From assembly GCA_038234045.1 (NCBI GenBank), contig JBBSUX010000122.1:1-9852 (forward strand): a stretch of 9,852 nucleotides of DNA, given 5' to 3'. The stretch is from JBBSUX01 sp038234045. Lineage in GTDB: Bacteria; Pseudomonadota; Gammaproteobacteria; Burkholderiales; Burkholderiaceae_C. Both the position numbers and the translations under genes were made by a program. Below, in pieces: positions 1 to 6,813 of the stretch. Numbering within the stretch: position 1 is the first letter of the stretch; each line of letters begins with the position of its first letter. The notes under the pieces are model-generated. The model was given only the letters and a program-made list of their open reading frames with translations. It did not search any database and was not told the DNA's origin.

Positions 1-1018
1 CCTTCACGCGCAGAATTGGTGACTGATCATACCGAACCGTGTCGCGCAGGCCCGGACGTTCTTCTTCTGCCGGCAGCGCAAGCGGCTCACCGGCGGCATC
101 GACCCGCAGCAACTCGAAGCGAGCTGGCAGATCGGTGCCACGCATGGCGCCCAATTGCGGCACAGCCGAAAGGAGCGCGCGGGTGTAGGCATGCTGCGGC
201 GCCTTGAACACCGTCTCGGAAGGGCCGGCCTCGACCTTGTCGCCGCGGTGCATCACCAGCACCCGGTCGGCCACCTCGGCCACCACGCCCATGTCGTGCG
301 TGATGAAAAGCACGCCCATCTGCATCTCGTCCTGCAACTCTCGGATGAGCTGCAGGATTTGCGCCTGAATGGTCACGTCGAGCGCTGTGGTGGGCTCGTC
401 GGCGATCAGCAAGGATGGCCGGCACGACAGCGCCATCGCAATCATCACGCGCTGCCGCATGCCGCCGGATAACTGGTGCGGAAACCGGTCGAGCACGCTT
501 TTCGCCTCAGGAATGCGCACCAGCTCCAGCATGCGCAGGGCCTCGGCCCGCGCGGCCACACGGTCCTTGCGCTGGTGGATGGCGATGGCTTCGGCGATCT
601 GGTCGCCCGCAGTGAACACCGGGTTCAGCGATGTCATCGGCTCCTGAAAAATCATCGCAATGTCGGCACCGCGAATACCGCGCATCGCGCTGTCTGAAGC
701 ACGCGCCAGATCCAGCACATCGCCATTGCGGCGGCGAAACACCATGCTGCCGCCGATAATGCGGCCGCCGCCCCATTCGACCAGCCGCATTAGCGCCAGC
801 GAGGTGACCGACTTGCCCGAACCGGATTCCCCGACGATGGCCAGTGTCTCGCCGCGCTCCACATGAAAGCTGAGCTGGCGAACCGCATCCACCACGCGTT
901 CGGACGTGGAGAAACGCACGCTGAGCGCGTCCACCGACAGCACCCGACCATCGGCGAGCGCGAGAAGTGGTTTGGCGCCGGCGGCAAGCAGTGGTGCTTC
1001 AGCAAGAACGGCGGACAT
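1..1018 (-). CDS. gsiA: Glutathione ABC importer double ATPase GsiA (N-terminal half, partial)
   Basis: This is the ATP-hydrolysing subunit of the inner-membrane glutathione/dipeptide-type importer GsiABCD. The 339 residues visible hold the first complete ATPase domain: Walker A GESGSGKS at 63-70, Q-loop Q125 in IFQEPMTSLNP, signature LSGGM at 183-187, Walker B LLIADE ending at E208, D-loop ALD at 212-214 and switch H241. After the OppD-type C-terminal stretch (APQHAYTRALLSAVPQLGAM, about 260-280) the reading frame stays open to the window edge. E. coli GsiA fuses two such domains in about 620 residues, so the second half should lie beyond base 1. Wording around the motifs closely follows E. 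coli GsiA as I remember it. The ATG lies 22 bp after the iaaA stop, with only a weak ribosome site, which fits co-translation with iaaA. A generic OppDF fusion for another peptide is the alternative; the iaaA neighbour favours GsiA. Confidence 0.9.
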   Translation of the reverse strand, partial: MSAVLAEAPLLAAGAKPLLALADGRVLSVDALSVRFSTSERVVDAVRQLSFHVERGETLAIVGESGSGKSVTSLALMRLVEWGGGRIIGGSMVFRRRNGDVLDLARASDSAMRGIRGADIAMIFQEPMTSLNPVFTAGDQIAEAIAIHQRKDRVAARAEALRMLELVRIPEAKSVLDRFPHQLSGGMRQRVMIAMALSCRPSLLIADEPTTALDVTIQAQILQLIRELQDEMQMGVLFITHDMGVVAEVADRVLVMHRGDKVEAGPSETVFKAPQHAYTRALLSAVPQLGAMRGTDLPARFELLRVDAAGEPLALPAEEERPGLRDTVRYDQSPILRVK

Positions 1019-1040
1019 GGATAAAAAGGATGGACCTGGT

Positions 1041-1985
1041 TCAGCGATGGATGGCGGTGTGCGGCGCTTCGGCGCCACGCGCGAAAGCGCGGTACATACC
1101 TTCGGAGTTGAACGGCAGGCACAGATTGCCATGACGGTCGACAGCGATCAGCCCGCCCCGGCCGTCGATGGCGGGCAAGCTTTGATGGACGACCGCGTGG
1201 GTGGCCTCTTCCAGCGACTGGCCGCCGTATGTGATGCGCGCGCAAACGTCATATGCCGCGACCACGCGGATGAACATCTCGCCACTGCCGGTGCACGACA
1301 CAGCGGCGCTGCGGTCGTCGGCATAAGTGCCGGCGCCGATCAGCGGCGAATCGCCGATGCGGCCGACGCGTTTGTTGGTCATGCCGCCGGTGGAAGTGGC
1401 GGCTGCTAGGTGGCCATGCTGGTCGAGTGCCACGGCGCCGACGGTGCCCAGCTTTTGGCCTTCGGCCAGCGGCGCTGTATCGTGGTCGAGCATCACCCGA
1501 TGCGACGCCAGCGCGTGCTTTAACTGCCGACGCCGCGCCTCGGTCGAGAAATGTGCTGGTTCGACCATCTCCAGCCCTCGCTCGCTCGCGAAGGCTTCGG
1601 CACCCGCGCCGGCCAGCAGGACATGCGAGCCATCCTCCATGACAGCTCGCGCCGCGCGCACCGGACGACGAATGTGACTTACCCCGGCTACCGCGCCGGC
1701 CCGTAGCGTCGTACCGTCCATCACCGCCGCGTCGAGTTCGTGCGTTTCCTCGTGGGTGAACACAGCGCCATAACCCGCGTTGAACAGCGCGCATTCTTCC
1801 AGCAGCTCCACTGCCAGACAGACCGCGTCGAGCGCGCTACCGCCGCCCAGCAGGCAGCCTTGTACGGTGGCAGCGATGCGACGCAACGCGTCGTGGTACG
1901 GGGCGGAACGGGCCACATCGGCGGTGGCAATGGTGCCGGCGCCGCCGTGGATCGCGATAACAGGAGATGTCGTCATGGGATGCAC
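1041..1985 (-). CDS. iaaA: Isoaspartyl peptidase / L-asparaginase (Ntn-hydrolase)
   Basis: This enzyme cleaves beta-aspartyl (isoaspartyl) dipeptides and, weakly, asparagine. The precursor cuts itself into alpha and beta subunits before a threonine that becomes the nucleophile. In the 314-residue product the family opening AIHGGAG is at 11-17, NAGYGAVFT at 69-77 and LDAAVMDG at 84-91. The cleavage/nucleophile site is GTVGAVALD with T181; T199 (TSTGG), R209-D212 (RIGD) and T232-G233 (CTGSGE) fit the substrate pocket. E. coli IaaA has 321 residues. Two starts compete. GTG at 1985 has GAGG nine bases upstream and is used here. ATG at 1976 gives MTTSPVIAIHGG, closer to the usual N-terminus, but has no clear ribosome site. 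The gene stands directly before gsiA as in E. coli, so it probably processes imported peptides within the same operon. Confidence 0.93.
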   Translation of the reverse strand: MHPMTTSPVIAIHGGAGTIATADVARSAPYHDALRRIAATVQGCLLGGGSALDAVCLAVELLEECALFNAGYGAVFTHEETHELDAAVMDGTTLRAGAVAGVSHIRRPVRAARAVMEDGSHVLLAGAGAEAFASERGLEMVEPAHFSTEARRRQLKHALASHRVMLDHDTAPLAEGQKLGTVGAVALDQHGHLAAATSTGGMTNKRVGRIGDSPLIGAGTYADDRSAAVSCTGSGEMFIRVVAAYDVCARITYGGQSLEEATHAVVHQSLPAIDGRGGLIAVDRHGNLCLPFNSEGMYRAFARGAEAPHTAIHR

Positions 1986-2056
1986 CCGTTATTGCCTCAG
2001 TTCGGTGGCGCCGCAACCGGTGGTTTCACGGGATTGTTAAAACCCTGAAGACCTGC

Positions 2057-2091
2057 GCGTGCCGCATACGTGGAAGTATGCCGCAGCACGC
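2057..2091 (-). terminator. Two-part hairpin between argE and iaaA
   Basis: The 171 bp between the argE stop and the iaaA start contain a hairpin. The inner stem is GCATAC/GTATGC (2064-2069 with 2076-2081, loop of 6) and the outer stem is GCGTGC/GCACGC (2057-2062 with 2086-2091), joined by an asymmetric 1x4 internal loop. There is no T-run on either side, so it is not a classical intrinsic terminator. It may end or attenuate argE transcription or protect an mRNA end between argE and the iaaA-gsi operon. Nothing else convincing is seen in this gap. Confidence 0.35.
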
Positions 2092-2156
2092 AGCGGCCCA
2101 AGCAATTTCCAGGCTGGCAGGCTTGTCGCGCGCAGACCGGGCAGACTCGGCCGGCT

Positions 2157-3311
2157 TTAGGCCAGCGAACGCCCCAGTTTGCGCAAGAAACCTTCACAGG
2201 CTTCCAACTGATCGATTGCCACGAACTCATTCGGACTGTGCGCATCCGCGATATGCCCGGGACCGCAGATCACGGTAGGAATGCCGATGCCCTGGAACAC
2301 GCCGCCCTCCGTGGCGTAGGCCACCTTGCGCACCGATTGGTCGGCTGTGAGCGCGCGCACCAGCTGGGTTACCGCTTCCTGCTCTGCCGTCTCCAGCCCC
2401 GGCGCCGAGGCGACGTGGTCGAAGTGAATGCCGGCGCCGGAGAATTCCTTCTGCATGCGCGGCAGTAATTCATCCTGCACATAGCGCTCGACCTGCGCAT
2501 GGATATCGGCAGGCGACACGCCGGGCAGGTTGCGGATCTCGTACTGAAATTCGCACAGGTTGGGAATGGTGTTGACCGCGATGCCGCCGCGAATCAGGTT
2601 GGTGCCCATCGTGGTGAAGGGCACGTCGAAGAATTCGTCATAAGGTCCGTTGGCACGCAACTGGTCCGCTATATCGCGGATGCGGCAGATCAGCCGCGCC
2701 GCGTATTCGATGGCGTTGCTGCCCTGCGGCGTAAGCGATGAGTGCGCCGCCTTGCCGTGCACGCTGCAGCGGTACAGGCTGATGCCTTTGTGAGCCACCA
2801 CTGGCTGCATGCCGGTAGGCTCACCGACGATGCAGCCTTCGGCCTTGATGCCACGGCGCTTGAGTTCATCCAGCATCACCGGCGCGCCCATGCAGCCGAT
2901 CTCTTCGTCGTAGGAAAACGCGAGATGGATCGGTTTTTTGCGTGGCATGGCCAGAAACTCAGGCACCAACGCCATTGACGTGGCGATGAAGCCTTTCATG
3001 TCGGCCGAGCCACGGGCAAAGAGCTTGCCCTCGCGCTCGGTCAACTTGAACGGATCGCTCGCCCAATCCTGCCCGTCGACCGGCACTACATCGGTATGGC
3101 CCGAAAGAATGATGCCGCCGTCGGTGCTGCCGTCCTGCGCCGGCAGGGTGGCAAACAGGTTGGCCTTGCGCTTGTCGGGCGAGGCGAAAAGTTCGGATGT
3201 CACGCCCTGGGCTGAGAGCCCTTCGCGCACGGATTCGATCAGGTCGAGATTGGAATTGCGGCTGGTGGTGTCGAAGGCGACCAGTCGCTCCAGCCATTGG
3301 CGGGTGTTCAT
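2157..3311 (-). CDS. argE: M20-family deacetylase, acetylornithine deacetylase (ArgE) type
   Basis: This cytoplasmic di-zinc hydrolase removes an N-acyl group; the named family reaction is N-acetylornithine to ornithine plus acetate. The 384 residues match the family length (383 in E. coli). Visible metal and catalytic residues are H72 and D74 in SGHTDVVPVDG, D104 in ARGSADMKG, the general base E136 followed by E137 in FSYDEEIGC, E164 in VGEPTG, and H358 near the C-terminus (ADAHSPNEF). The dimerisation 'lid' domain lies at about 180-290. The ATG at 3311 has no strong ribosome site; no better start is seen. Most betaproteobacteria recycle the acetyl group with ArgJ, so an ArgE-type enzyme here may serve catabolism of an N-acyl amino acid instead of arginine synthesis. 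It is divergent from the transporter operon and upstream of iaaA-gsiA. Succinyl-diaminopimelate desuccinylase or a general M20 peptidase is less likely given the ArgE-like motifs. Confidence 0.85.
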   Translation of the reverse strand: MNTRQWLERLVAFDTTSRNSNLDLIESVREGLSAQGVTSELFASPDKRKANLFATLPAQDGSTDGGIILSGHTDVVPVDGQDWASDPFKLTEREGKLFARGSADMKGFIATSMALVPEFLAMPRKKPIHLAFSYDEEIGCMGAPVMLDELKRRGIKAEGCIVGEPTGMQPVVAHKGISLYRCSVHGKAAHSSLTPQGSNAIEYAARLICRIRDIADQLRANGPYDEFFDVPFTTMGTNLIRGGIAVNTIPNLCEFQYEIRNLPGVSPADIHAQVERYVQDELLPRMQKEFSGAGIHFDHVASAPGLETAEQEAVTQLVRALTADQSVRKVAYATEGGVFQGIGIPTVICGPGHIADAHSPNEFVAIDQLEACEGFLRKLGRSLA

Positions 3312-3554
3312 GGGTAGATGTGCTCGCTGCTACGGTCGATGGGTGCCGGAATATATTGCAATGAATGCCGGACGAAGCTCACAGTTTAGGCGCGGCGCGA
3401 AGCCTCCGTGACAGCGCCGGTTACTCGGCAGATGCATGATCGGCCGCCGTTTCTTGCGCTCAGTTCCACGCGGGCACACTACGAAGCCCACGCTTCGCAG
3501 CGGCGCTTTTGGTCTGACCGGTTTTTTTCATTTCCTTCACCCGTTTCATCATTC
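3312..3554. promoter_or_regulatory. Divergent intergenic region between argE and the transporter operon
   Basis: No gene is supported in these 243 bp; the open frame upstream of the transporter ATG (from GTG 3408) is probably untranslated. An AT-rich core contains the palindrome ATTGCAAT (3355-3362), flanked by two direct copies of TGCCGGA (3344-3350 and 3366-3372). On the minus strand TATATT (3355-3350) could be the -10 of argE, though no good -35 accompanies it. A hairpin CGAAGC/GCTTCG (3482-3487 with 3492-3497) lies in the probable leader of the transporter gene, followed by T7 at 3522-3528. The symmetric core is a plausible operator for a divergent promoter pair; no regulator gene is adjacent. 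Confidence 0.35.
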
Positions 3555-4868
3555 ATGCAGCCATCCACAAACACCTCTGCCGTCTCGAAGCGGAACATCC
3601 TGGCGGCCGTTATTGGCAATGCTCTGGAGTGGTACGACTTTCTGGCGTTCGCGTTCATGACGCCGATCGTCGCCAAGCTGTTTTTTCCCAGCAACCCGGC
3701 GGACCCGCAGAACAACATCAACCAGATCCTGCTGACGACTGCGGTCTTTGGTGTGGGCTTTTTCATGCGGCCGGTGGGCGGCATCGTGCTCGGGCTGTAT
3801 GGCGACCGCGTGGGGCGCAAGCCGGCCATGGTGATGGTGACAGGCCTGATGGCGGTGGCGATTGCGATGATTACCTTCGCTCCAACGTATGCGGCGGTCG
3901 GCATCTTCGCGCCGCTCTTCATCGTGCTGGCGCGGCTGCTGCAGGGCTTTGCGGCTGGTGGTGAATTCGGTACATCTACTGCGCTGCTGATCGAGCTGGC
4001 GCCGCCCGGCCGTCGCGGCTACTACGGCTCGTGGCAAATGACCGGGCAGATGGTGGCGCTGCTGCTGGGCGCCTCCGCCGGCACGCTGATCACCGAAATC
4101 TTTACGCAGGAGCAACTGATGGCCTGGGCCTGGCGCATCCCGTTCGCGCTCGGTCTGCTGATCGTGCCGGTGGCGATCTACATCCGCCGCAAGATGGTCG
4201 AGCCCGAGTCGTTCGTTGCGCTGCAGGCCGCGCAAGCCGCCGGCAAGGTGACGCAGGCGACGCTTGGCGAGATGCTGCGCTTGCATATGCGCGAGACCCT
4301 GGTCGGAATGGGCCTGGTAATGACGCTGACGGTCTCGGTCTACATCACGTTCACCTATGTCACCACCTTTTCTACCGTAACGCTGAAGCTGCCGCTGCAC
4401 GAGACTTTCCTGGTGCAAATGGCAACCGCCGCTTTCATGGTGGTGCTCACGCCGCTGGCCGGCGCCTGGTCGGATCGTATTGGCCGCAAACCGCTGCTGA
4501 TCGGCTCGCTGATCGGCTACCTGTTGGTGCTGTATCCCGCATATGCCTGGCTCACGTCTGATCCTTCCATTAGCCGCCTGCTGGTGGCGCAGCTGGTGAT
4601 CAGCGTGTTCGTGGCCGGGTACTTCGGCGTTTTCAGCACAGTGATTGCCGAGCTGTTCCCGGCCAATGTGCGCTCGCTCGGAATGTCGTTGGCCTACAAC
4701 ATTGCGGTGATGATTTTTGGCGGTTTTGCGCAGTTCATCGTGACCTGGTTGATCCGCGCAACCGGATCGCCGATGGCCCCTGCCTACTATGTGATGTTTG
4801 GCGTGGTGGTGGGGCTGATCGCAGCCTGCTTCATCCGTGAACGATCGAAGGAGGAACGGTTTGCCTGA
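3555..4868 (+). CDS. MFS transporter, metabolite:H+ symporter (MHS) family
   Basis: This is a twelve-helix inner-membrane proton symporter of the group that includes ProP, ShiA, KgtP and citrate carriers, which import organic acids or zwitterions. From the ATG at 3555 it has 437 residues. Family marks are GNALEWYDF at 21-29 in helix 1, FMRPVGG at 70-76, the loop 2-3 motif GDRVGRKP at 83-90, LLQGFAAGGEFG at 128-139, WRIPF at 193-197, the second-half repeat SDRIGRKP at 306-313, and ELFPANVRSLGMSLAYNI at 366-383. The frame is open back to GTG 3408, but those extra 49 residues are not membrane-like and MHS proteins usually start about ten residues before the first helix, so 3555 was chosen despite a weak ribosome site. 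Its last 8 bp overlap the next gene, showing an operon. The substrate cannot be read from sequence; the aldolase downstream suggests a carboxylate. Confidence 0.9.
   Translation: MQPSTNTSAVSKRNILAAVIGNALEWYDFLAFAFMTPIVAKLFFPSNPADPQNNINQILLTTAVFGVGFFMRPVGGIVLGLYGDRVGRKPAMVMVTGLMAVAIAMITFAPTYAAVGIFAPLFIVLARLLQGFAAGGEFGTSTALLIELAPPGRRGYYGSWQMTGQMVALLLGASAGTLITEIFTQEQLMAWAWRIPFALGLLIVPVAIYIRRKMVEPESFVALQAAQAAGKVTQATLGEMLRLHMRETLVGMGLVMTLTVSVYITFTYVTTFSTVTLKLPLHETFLVQMATAAFMVVLTPLAGAWSDRIGRKPLLIGSLIGYLLVLYPAYAWLTSDPSISRLLVAQLVISVFVAGYFGVFSTVIAELFPANVRSLGMSLAYNIAVMIFGGFAQFIVTWLIRATGSPMAPAYYVMFGVVVGLIAACFIRERSKEERFA
4848..4854 (+). promoter_or_regulatory. Shine-Dalgarno site that fixes the TTG start of the aldolase gene
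   Basis: AAGGAGG lies inside the 3' end of the transporter gene, six bases before TTG at 4861. It is the best ribosome site in the window. The frame is open further upstream to GTG 4837, but that codon lies before this site and has no ribosome site of its own, so TTG 4861 is the likely start. Confidence 0.85.
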
Positions 4869-5772
4869 GCCACGCTCCCCCTCCGCGGCGCGCCGCGAAT
4901 TCTTCGGGGTGATGCCGTATCTGGTGTCGCCGGTACGCTCAGATGGCCGCATTGATTGCAAGGTACTCACGCGCCTGTGCAACGACTTGATCGCAGCCGG
5001 CGTTCACGGCTTGAGTCCGCTGGGTTCGACCGGCGAATTTGCCTACCTGAATGCCGCGCAACGGCTGGAAGTGGTCGAGTGCGCAGTGGCAGCGGTAGCG
5101 GGCCGCGTGCCGGTGATTCCGGGCGTGGCTTCATGCTCCACCGTCGATGCAGTAGCGCAGGCAAGAACCTATGCCGCGTGCGGGGTCGACGGCATCCTCG
5201 CGATCCTGGAAGCGTATTTTCCGATCGACGATGAAGGCGTGTATCAGTACTTCAAGGCCATCGCTGAATCCGTCGATCTGCCTGTCATTCTGTACACCAA
5301 CCCCAACTTCCAGCGCTCCGACCTCAGCTTGCCGGTGATCGAACGGCTGAGCCATATCCCGAACATCTGTGCCATCAAGGACGCGTCCGTCAACACTGGT
5401 CGGCTGCTGTCGATCATGGAACGGGTTGAGGGTCGCATGCAGGTGTTCGCTGCCTCGTCGCACATACCGGCTGCGGTGATGATGATCGGCGGTGCCGGCT
5501 GGCTGGCGGGGCCCGCGTGCCTGGTGCCGCACAAAAGTGTGGAACTGTACGAGCTCTGCCGCGCTGGCGACTGGACGCGTGCGATGGAGCTGCAGCGCGA
5601 GCTGTGGGCCATCAATCAGGTCTTTGCGCGCTACAACCTCGCGGCCTGCGTGAAAGGCGGCTTGGATCTGCAGGGCTATGCCGTGGGCGAGCCACTGGCG
5701 CCACAGAAGCCGCTCTCGGCCGGAGGTCGCGAAGCGGTGGCCGCCGTGCTGCGCAAGCTGGGCGCCCTGTGA
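4861..5772 (+). CDS. Dihydrodipicolinate synthase / N-acetylneuraminate lyase family aldolase
   Basis: This is a class I (Schiff-base) aldolase of TIM-barrel fold that adds or removes pyruvate-type units. The 303-residue product has the substrate-binding loop GSTGE at 55-59, the proton-shuttle Y145 in ILYTNPNF, the Schiff-base lysine K173 in AIKDAS, and the late-barrel glycine motif IGGAGW at 209-214. In true DapA the tyrosine is followed five residues later by an arginine (E. coli R138) that grips the aspartate-semialdehyde carboxylate. Here that position is F150, and the first loop residue is Ser instead of Thr, so lysine synthesis is unlikely. The start is TTG 4861, set by AAGGAGG. It overlaps the transporter stop by 8 bp and its own TGA overlaps the next start (GTGA), so the three genes form a coupled operon. 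Family is certain; the substrate is unknown, possibly a 2-keto-sugar acid or hydroxy-oxo acid taken up by the MHS transporter. Confidence 0.9.
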   Translation: MPEPRSPSAARREFFGVMPYLVSPVRSDGRIDCKVLTRLCNDLIAAGVHGLSPLGSTGEFAYLNAAQRLEVVECAVAAVAGRVPVIPGVASCSTVDAVAQARTYAACGVDGILAILEAYFPIDDEGVYQYFKAIAESVDLPVILYTNPNFQRSDLSLPVIERLSHIPNICAIKDASVNTGRLLSIMERVEGRMQVFAASSHIPAAVMMIGGAGWLAGPACLVPHKSVELYELCRAGDWTRAMELQRELWAINQVFARYNLAACVKGGLDLQGYAVGEPLAPQKPLSAGGREAVAAVLRKLGAL

Positions 5773-6494
5773 CGGCGATATCCATCTCAGCCCTGCTGTT
5801 CGCCTTCGGCAAAAGTTTTTTGCTGGCGGTCGCGACGATGCTGCCGATTCTCAACCCGCCCGGCACGGCGCCGGTGTTTCTTTCGATGACCAAGGGTGCG
5901 TCGCAACCCACCCGCGAACTGCTGGCACAGCGTATCGCGCGCAATGTGTTTCTGATGACATTCATCTGCATGCTGGTGGGCTCGTTCGTGCTTGATTTTT
6001 TCGGCATTTCGCTCAACATCGTGCGGGTGGGAGGCGGCCTGCTGGTGATCTCGATTGCCTGGCGCCTGCTCACCACCAATGAATCGGCCTCGCCGCGCGC
6101 TGAGCGCATAGCCGAGAACTACACCCCGGAAATGGTCAAGCGCCATTCGTTTTATCCGCTGTCGTTTCCCATCACCTGCGGGCCGGGCAGCCTGGCCACG
6201 GTGATTACCGTGGGCGCGAGTCTGTCGGACCCGTCCGTGACCATTGCCGCAGCGCGAACCGCCGGAGCGGCTTGCGGACTGGGCGTGGTGGCGCTGATTG
6301 TTCTGCTGTGCTACCGGTTCGCGCAGCGGCTGCTGCGGCCGCTGGGGGAGTCGGGCACGGTCGTGTTTCTGCAGCTTTCGGCCTTCATCTTGTTGTGTCT
6401 AGGCATTCAGATCCTGTGGGAAGGCGCAGCGCCATTGCTGACCGAGGCGATGCGCGCAGGAGCCGTGGCGGCAGTAGGACCTGGCGGGGTCTGA
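5769..6494 (+). CDS. MarC-family (NAAT/UPF0056) integral membrane protein
   Basis: This predicted six-helix inner-membrane protein belongs to the MarC/YchE/YhgN family. The family is described as neutral amino-acid transporters on limited evidence; E. coli MarC itself has no firm role in drug resistance. The 241 residues fit the usual 200-225 plus a short C-terminal tail. Visible family marks are LPILNPPGTAPVFLSMT at 25-41 and the repeated-half motif FPITCGPGSLATVIT at 133-147. Hydrophobic segments lie at about 8-30, 60-78, 82-103, 136-152, 163-183 and 198-218. The chosen start is GTG 5769, inside the aldolase stop (GTGA), giving MTAISISALL directly before helix 1; the frame further upstream reads only through the aldolase gene out of frame. 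Translation probably depends on ribosomes finishing the aldolase. Its place in the operon suggests transport of a substrate or product of that pathway (inference). Confidence 0.87.
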   Translation: MTAISISALLFAFGKSFLLAVATMLPILNPPGTAPVFLSMTKGASQPTRELLAQRIARNVFLMTFICMLVGSFVLDFFGISLNIVRVGGGLLVISIAWRLLTTNESASPRAERIAENYTPEMVKRHSFYPLSFPITCGPGSLATVITVGASLSDPSVTIAAARTAGAACGLGVVALIVLLCYRFAQRLLRPLGESGTVVFLQLSAFILLCLGIQILWEGAAPLLTEAMRAGAVAAVGPGGV

Positions 6495-6523
6495 GTGTCT
6501 GAGGCTAGGCCGTGCGTCGGAGC

Positions 6524-6570
6524 GCCCGATAGGCTCAGCGGCAACGTTTCTGGTTGCGGCTCTAACGGGC
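6524..6570 (+). terminator. Long bulged hairpin after the marC-like gene
   Basis: Thirty bases after the marC-like stop two stacked 9-bp stems form one hairpin. The outer stem is GCCCGATAG (6524-6532) with CTAACGGGC (6562-6570) and the inner stem is AGCGGCAAC (6537-6545) with GTTGCGGCT (6553-6561). Each has one mismatch; there is a 4-base bulge GCTC and a 7-base loop. No T-run follows, so it is more likely an mRNA 3'-end structure or the outer part of the repeat element that begins at 6571 than a typical intrinsic terminator. Confidence 0.5.
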
Positions 6571-6789
6571 CGAGGTCGGCGGATGACTCCCTCCGCTCAT
6601 GTCCCCCGCCTTCGGCTCCTCCTTGACTTCGCTTCGAGAGTCATCCACCAACCTCGACCTGTAGCGCTCTGCTTCATCTCGGCTCGAACAACCCCAAACA
6701 CCAAAGCCCGGGCCGGTGGGGCATACGCCGCAGCGAGGTTAAGGAGGAGTCGTCGGCCGCAGGCCGGCAGCGGGGGACACGAGCGAAGG
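6571..6789. repeat. Intergenic element of crossing inverted repeats, no gene seen
   Basis: Most of the 319 bp between the convergent marC-like and recX genes is built from three inverted-repeat pairs. A is 6571-6589 with 6638-6656 (17 of 19 paired). B is 6590-6609 with 6770-6789 (18 of 20). C is 6615-6633 with 6732-6750 (16 of 19). C is nested in B, but A crosses both, so A cannot form together with B and C except as a pseudoknot. All seven mismatches are transitions. A small hairpin CGGCC/GGCCG sits between the right arms of C and B. Open frames cross this region on both strands, but they are arginine-rich, overlap recX and have no ribosome site, so I treat them as spurious. The structure resembles a dispersed repeat or a structured RNA; copy number cannot be judged from one window. 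Confidence 0.65.
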
Positions 6790-6808
6790 CGTGTGCGCCG
6801 CCGACACG
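6790..6808 (-). terminator. Small hairpin just after recX
   Basis: CGTGT/ACACG (6790-6794 with 6804-6808, loop of 9) lies five bases beyond the recX stop on the minus strand. It has no T-run and a short stem. It may mark the recX transcript end or be the outer border of the neighbouring inverted-repeat element. Confidence 0.3.
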
Positions 6809-6813
6809 GGCCG

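Noticed and set aside
87..425. Open frames overlapping gsiA, iaaA, argE and recA on the opposite strand or other frames
   Set aside because: They are shadows of genes with full catalytic motifs and show no domain or ribosome site of their own.
3501..3528. Possible intrinsic terminator/attenuator before the transporter (GGT-CTG-ACC then T7)
   Set aside because: The stem has only three base pairs; the T-run alone is not enough.
3408..3554. N-terminal extension of the transporter from GTG 3408
   Set aside because: The 49 residues are not membrane-like, have no clear ribosome site, and MHS proteins normally begin shortly before the first helix, as from ATG 3555.
3549..4982. A 477-codon open frame on the minus strand across the transporter gene
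   Set aside because: Its translation is rich in His, Arg and Gln with no recognisable fold, and it mirrors codon bias of the GC-rich membrane protein on the other strand, which has clear MHS motifs.
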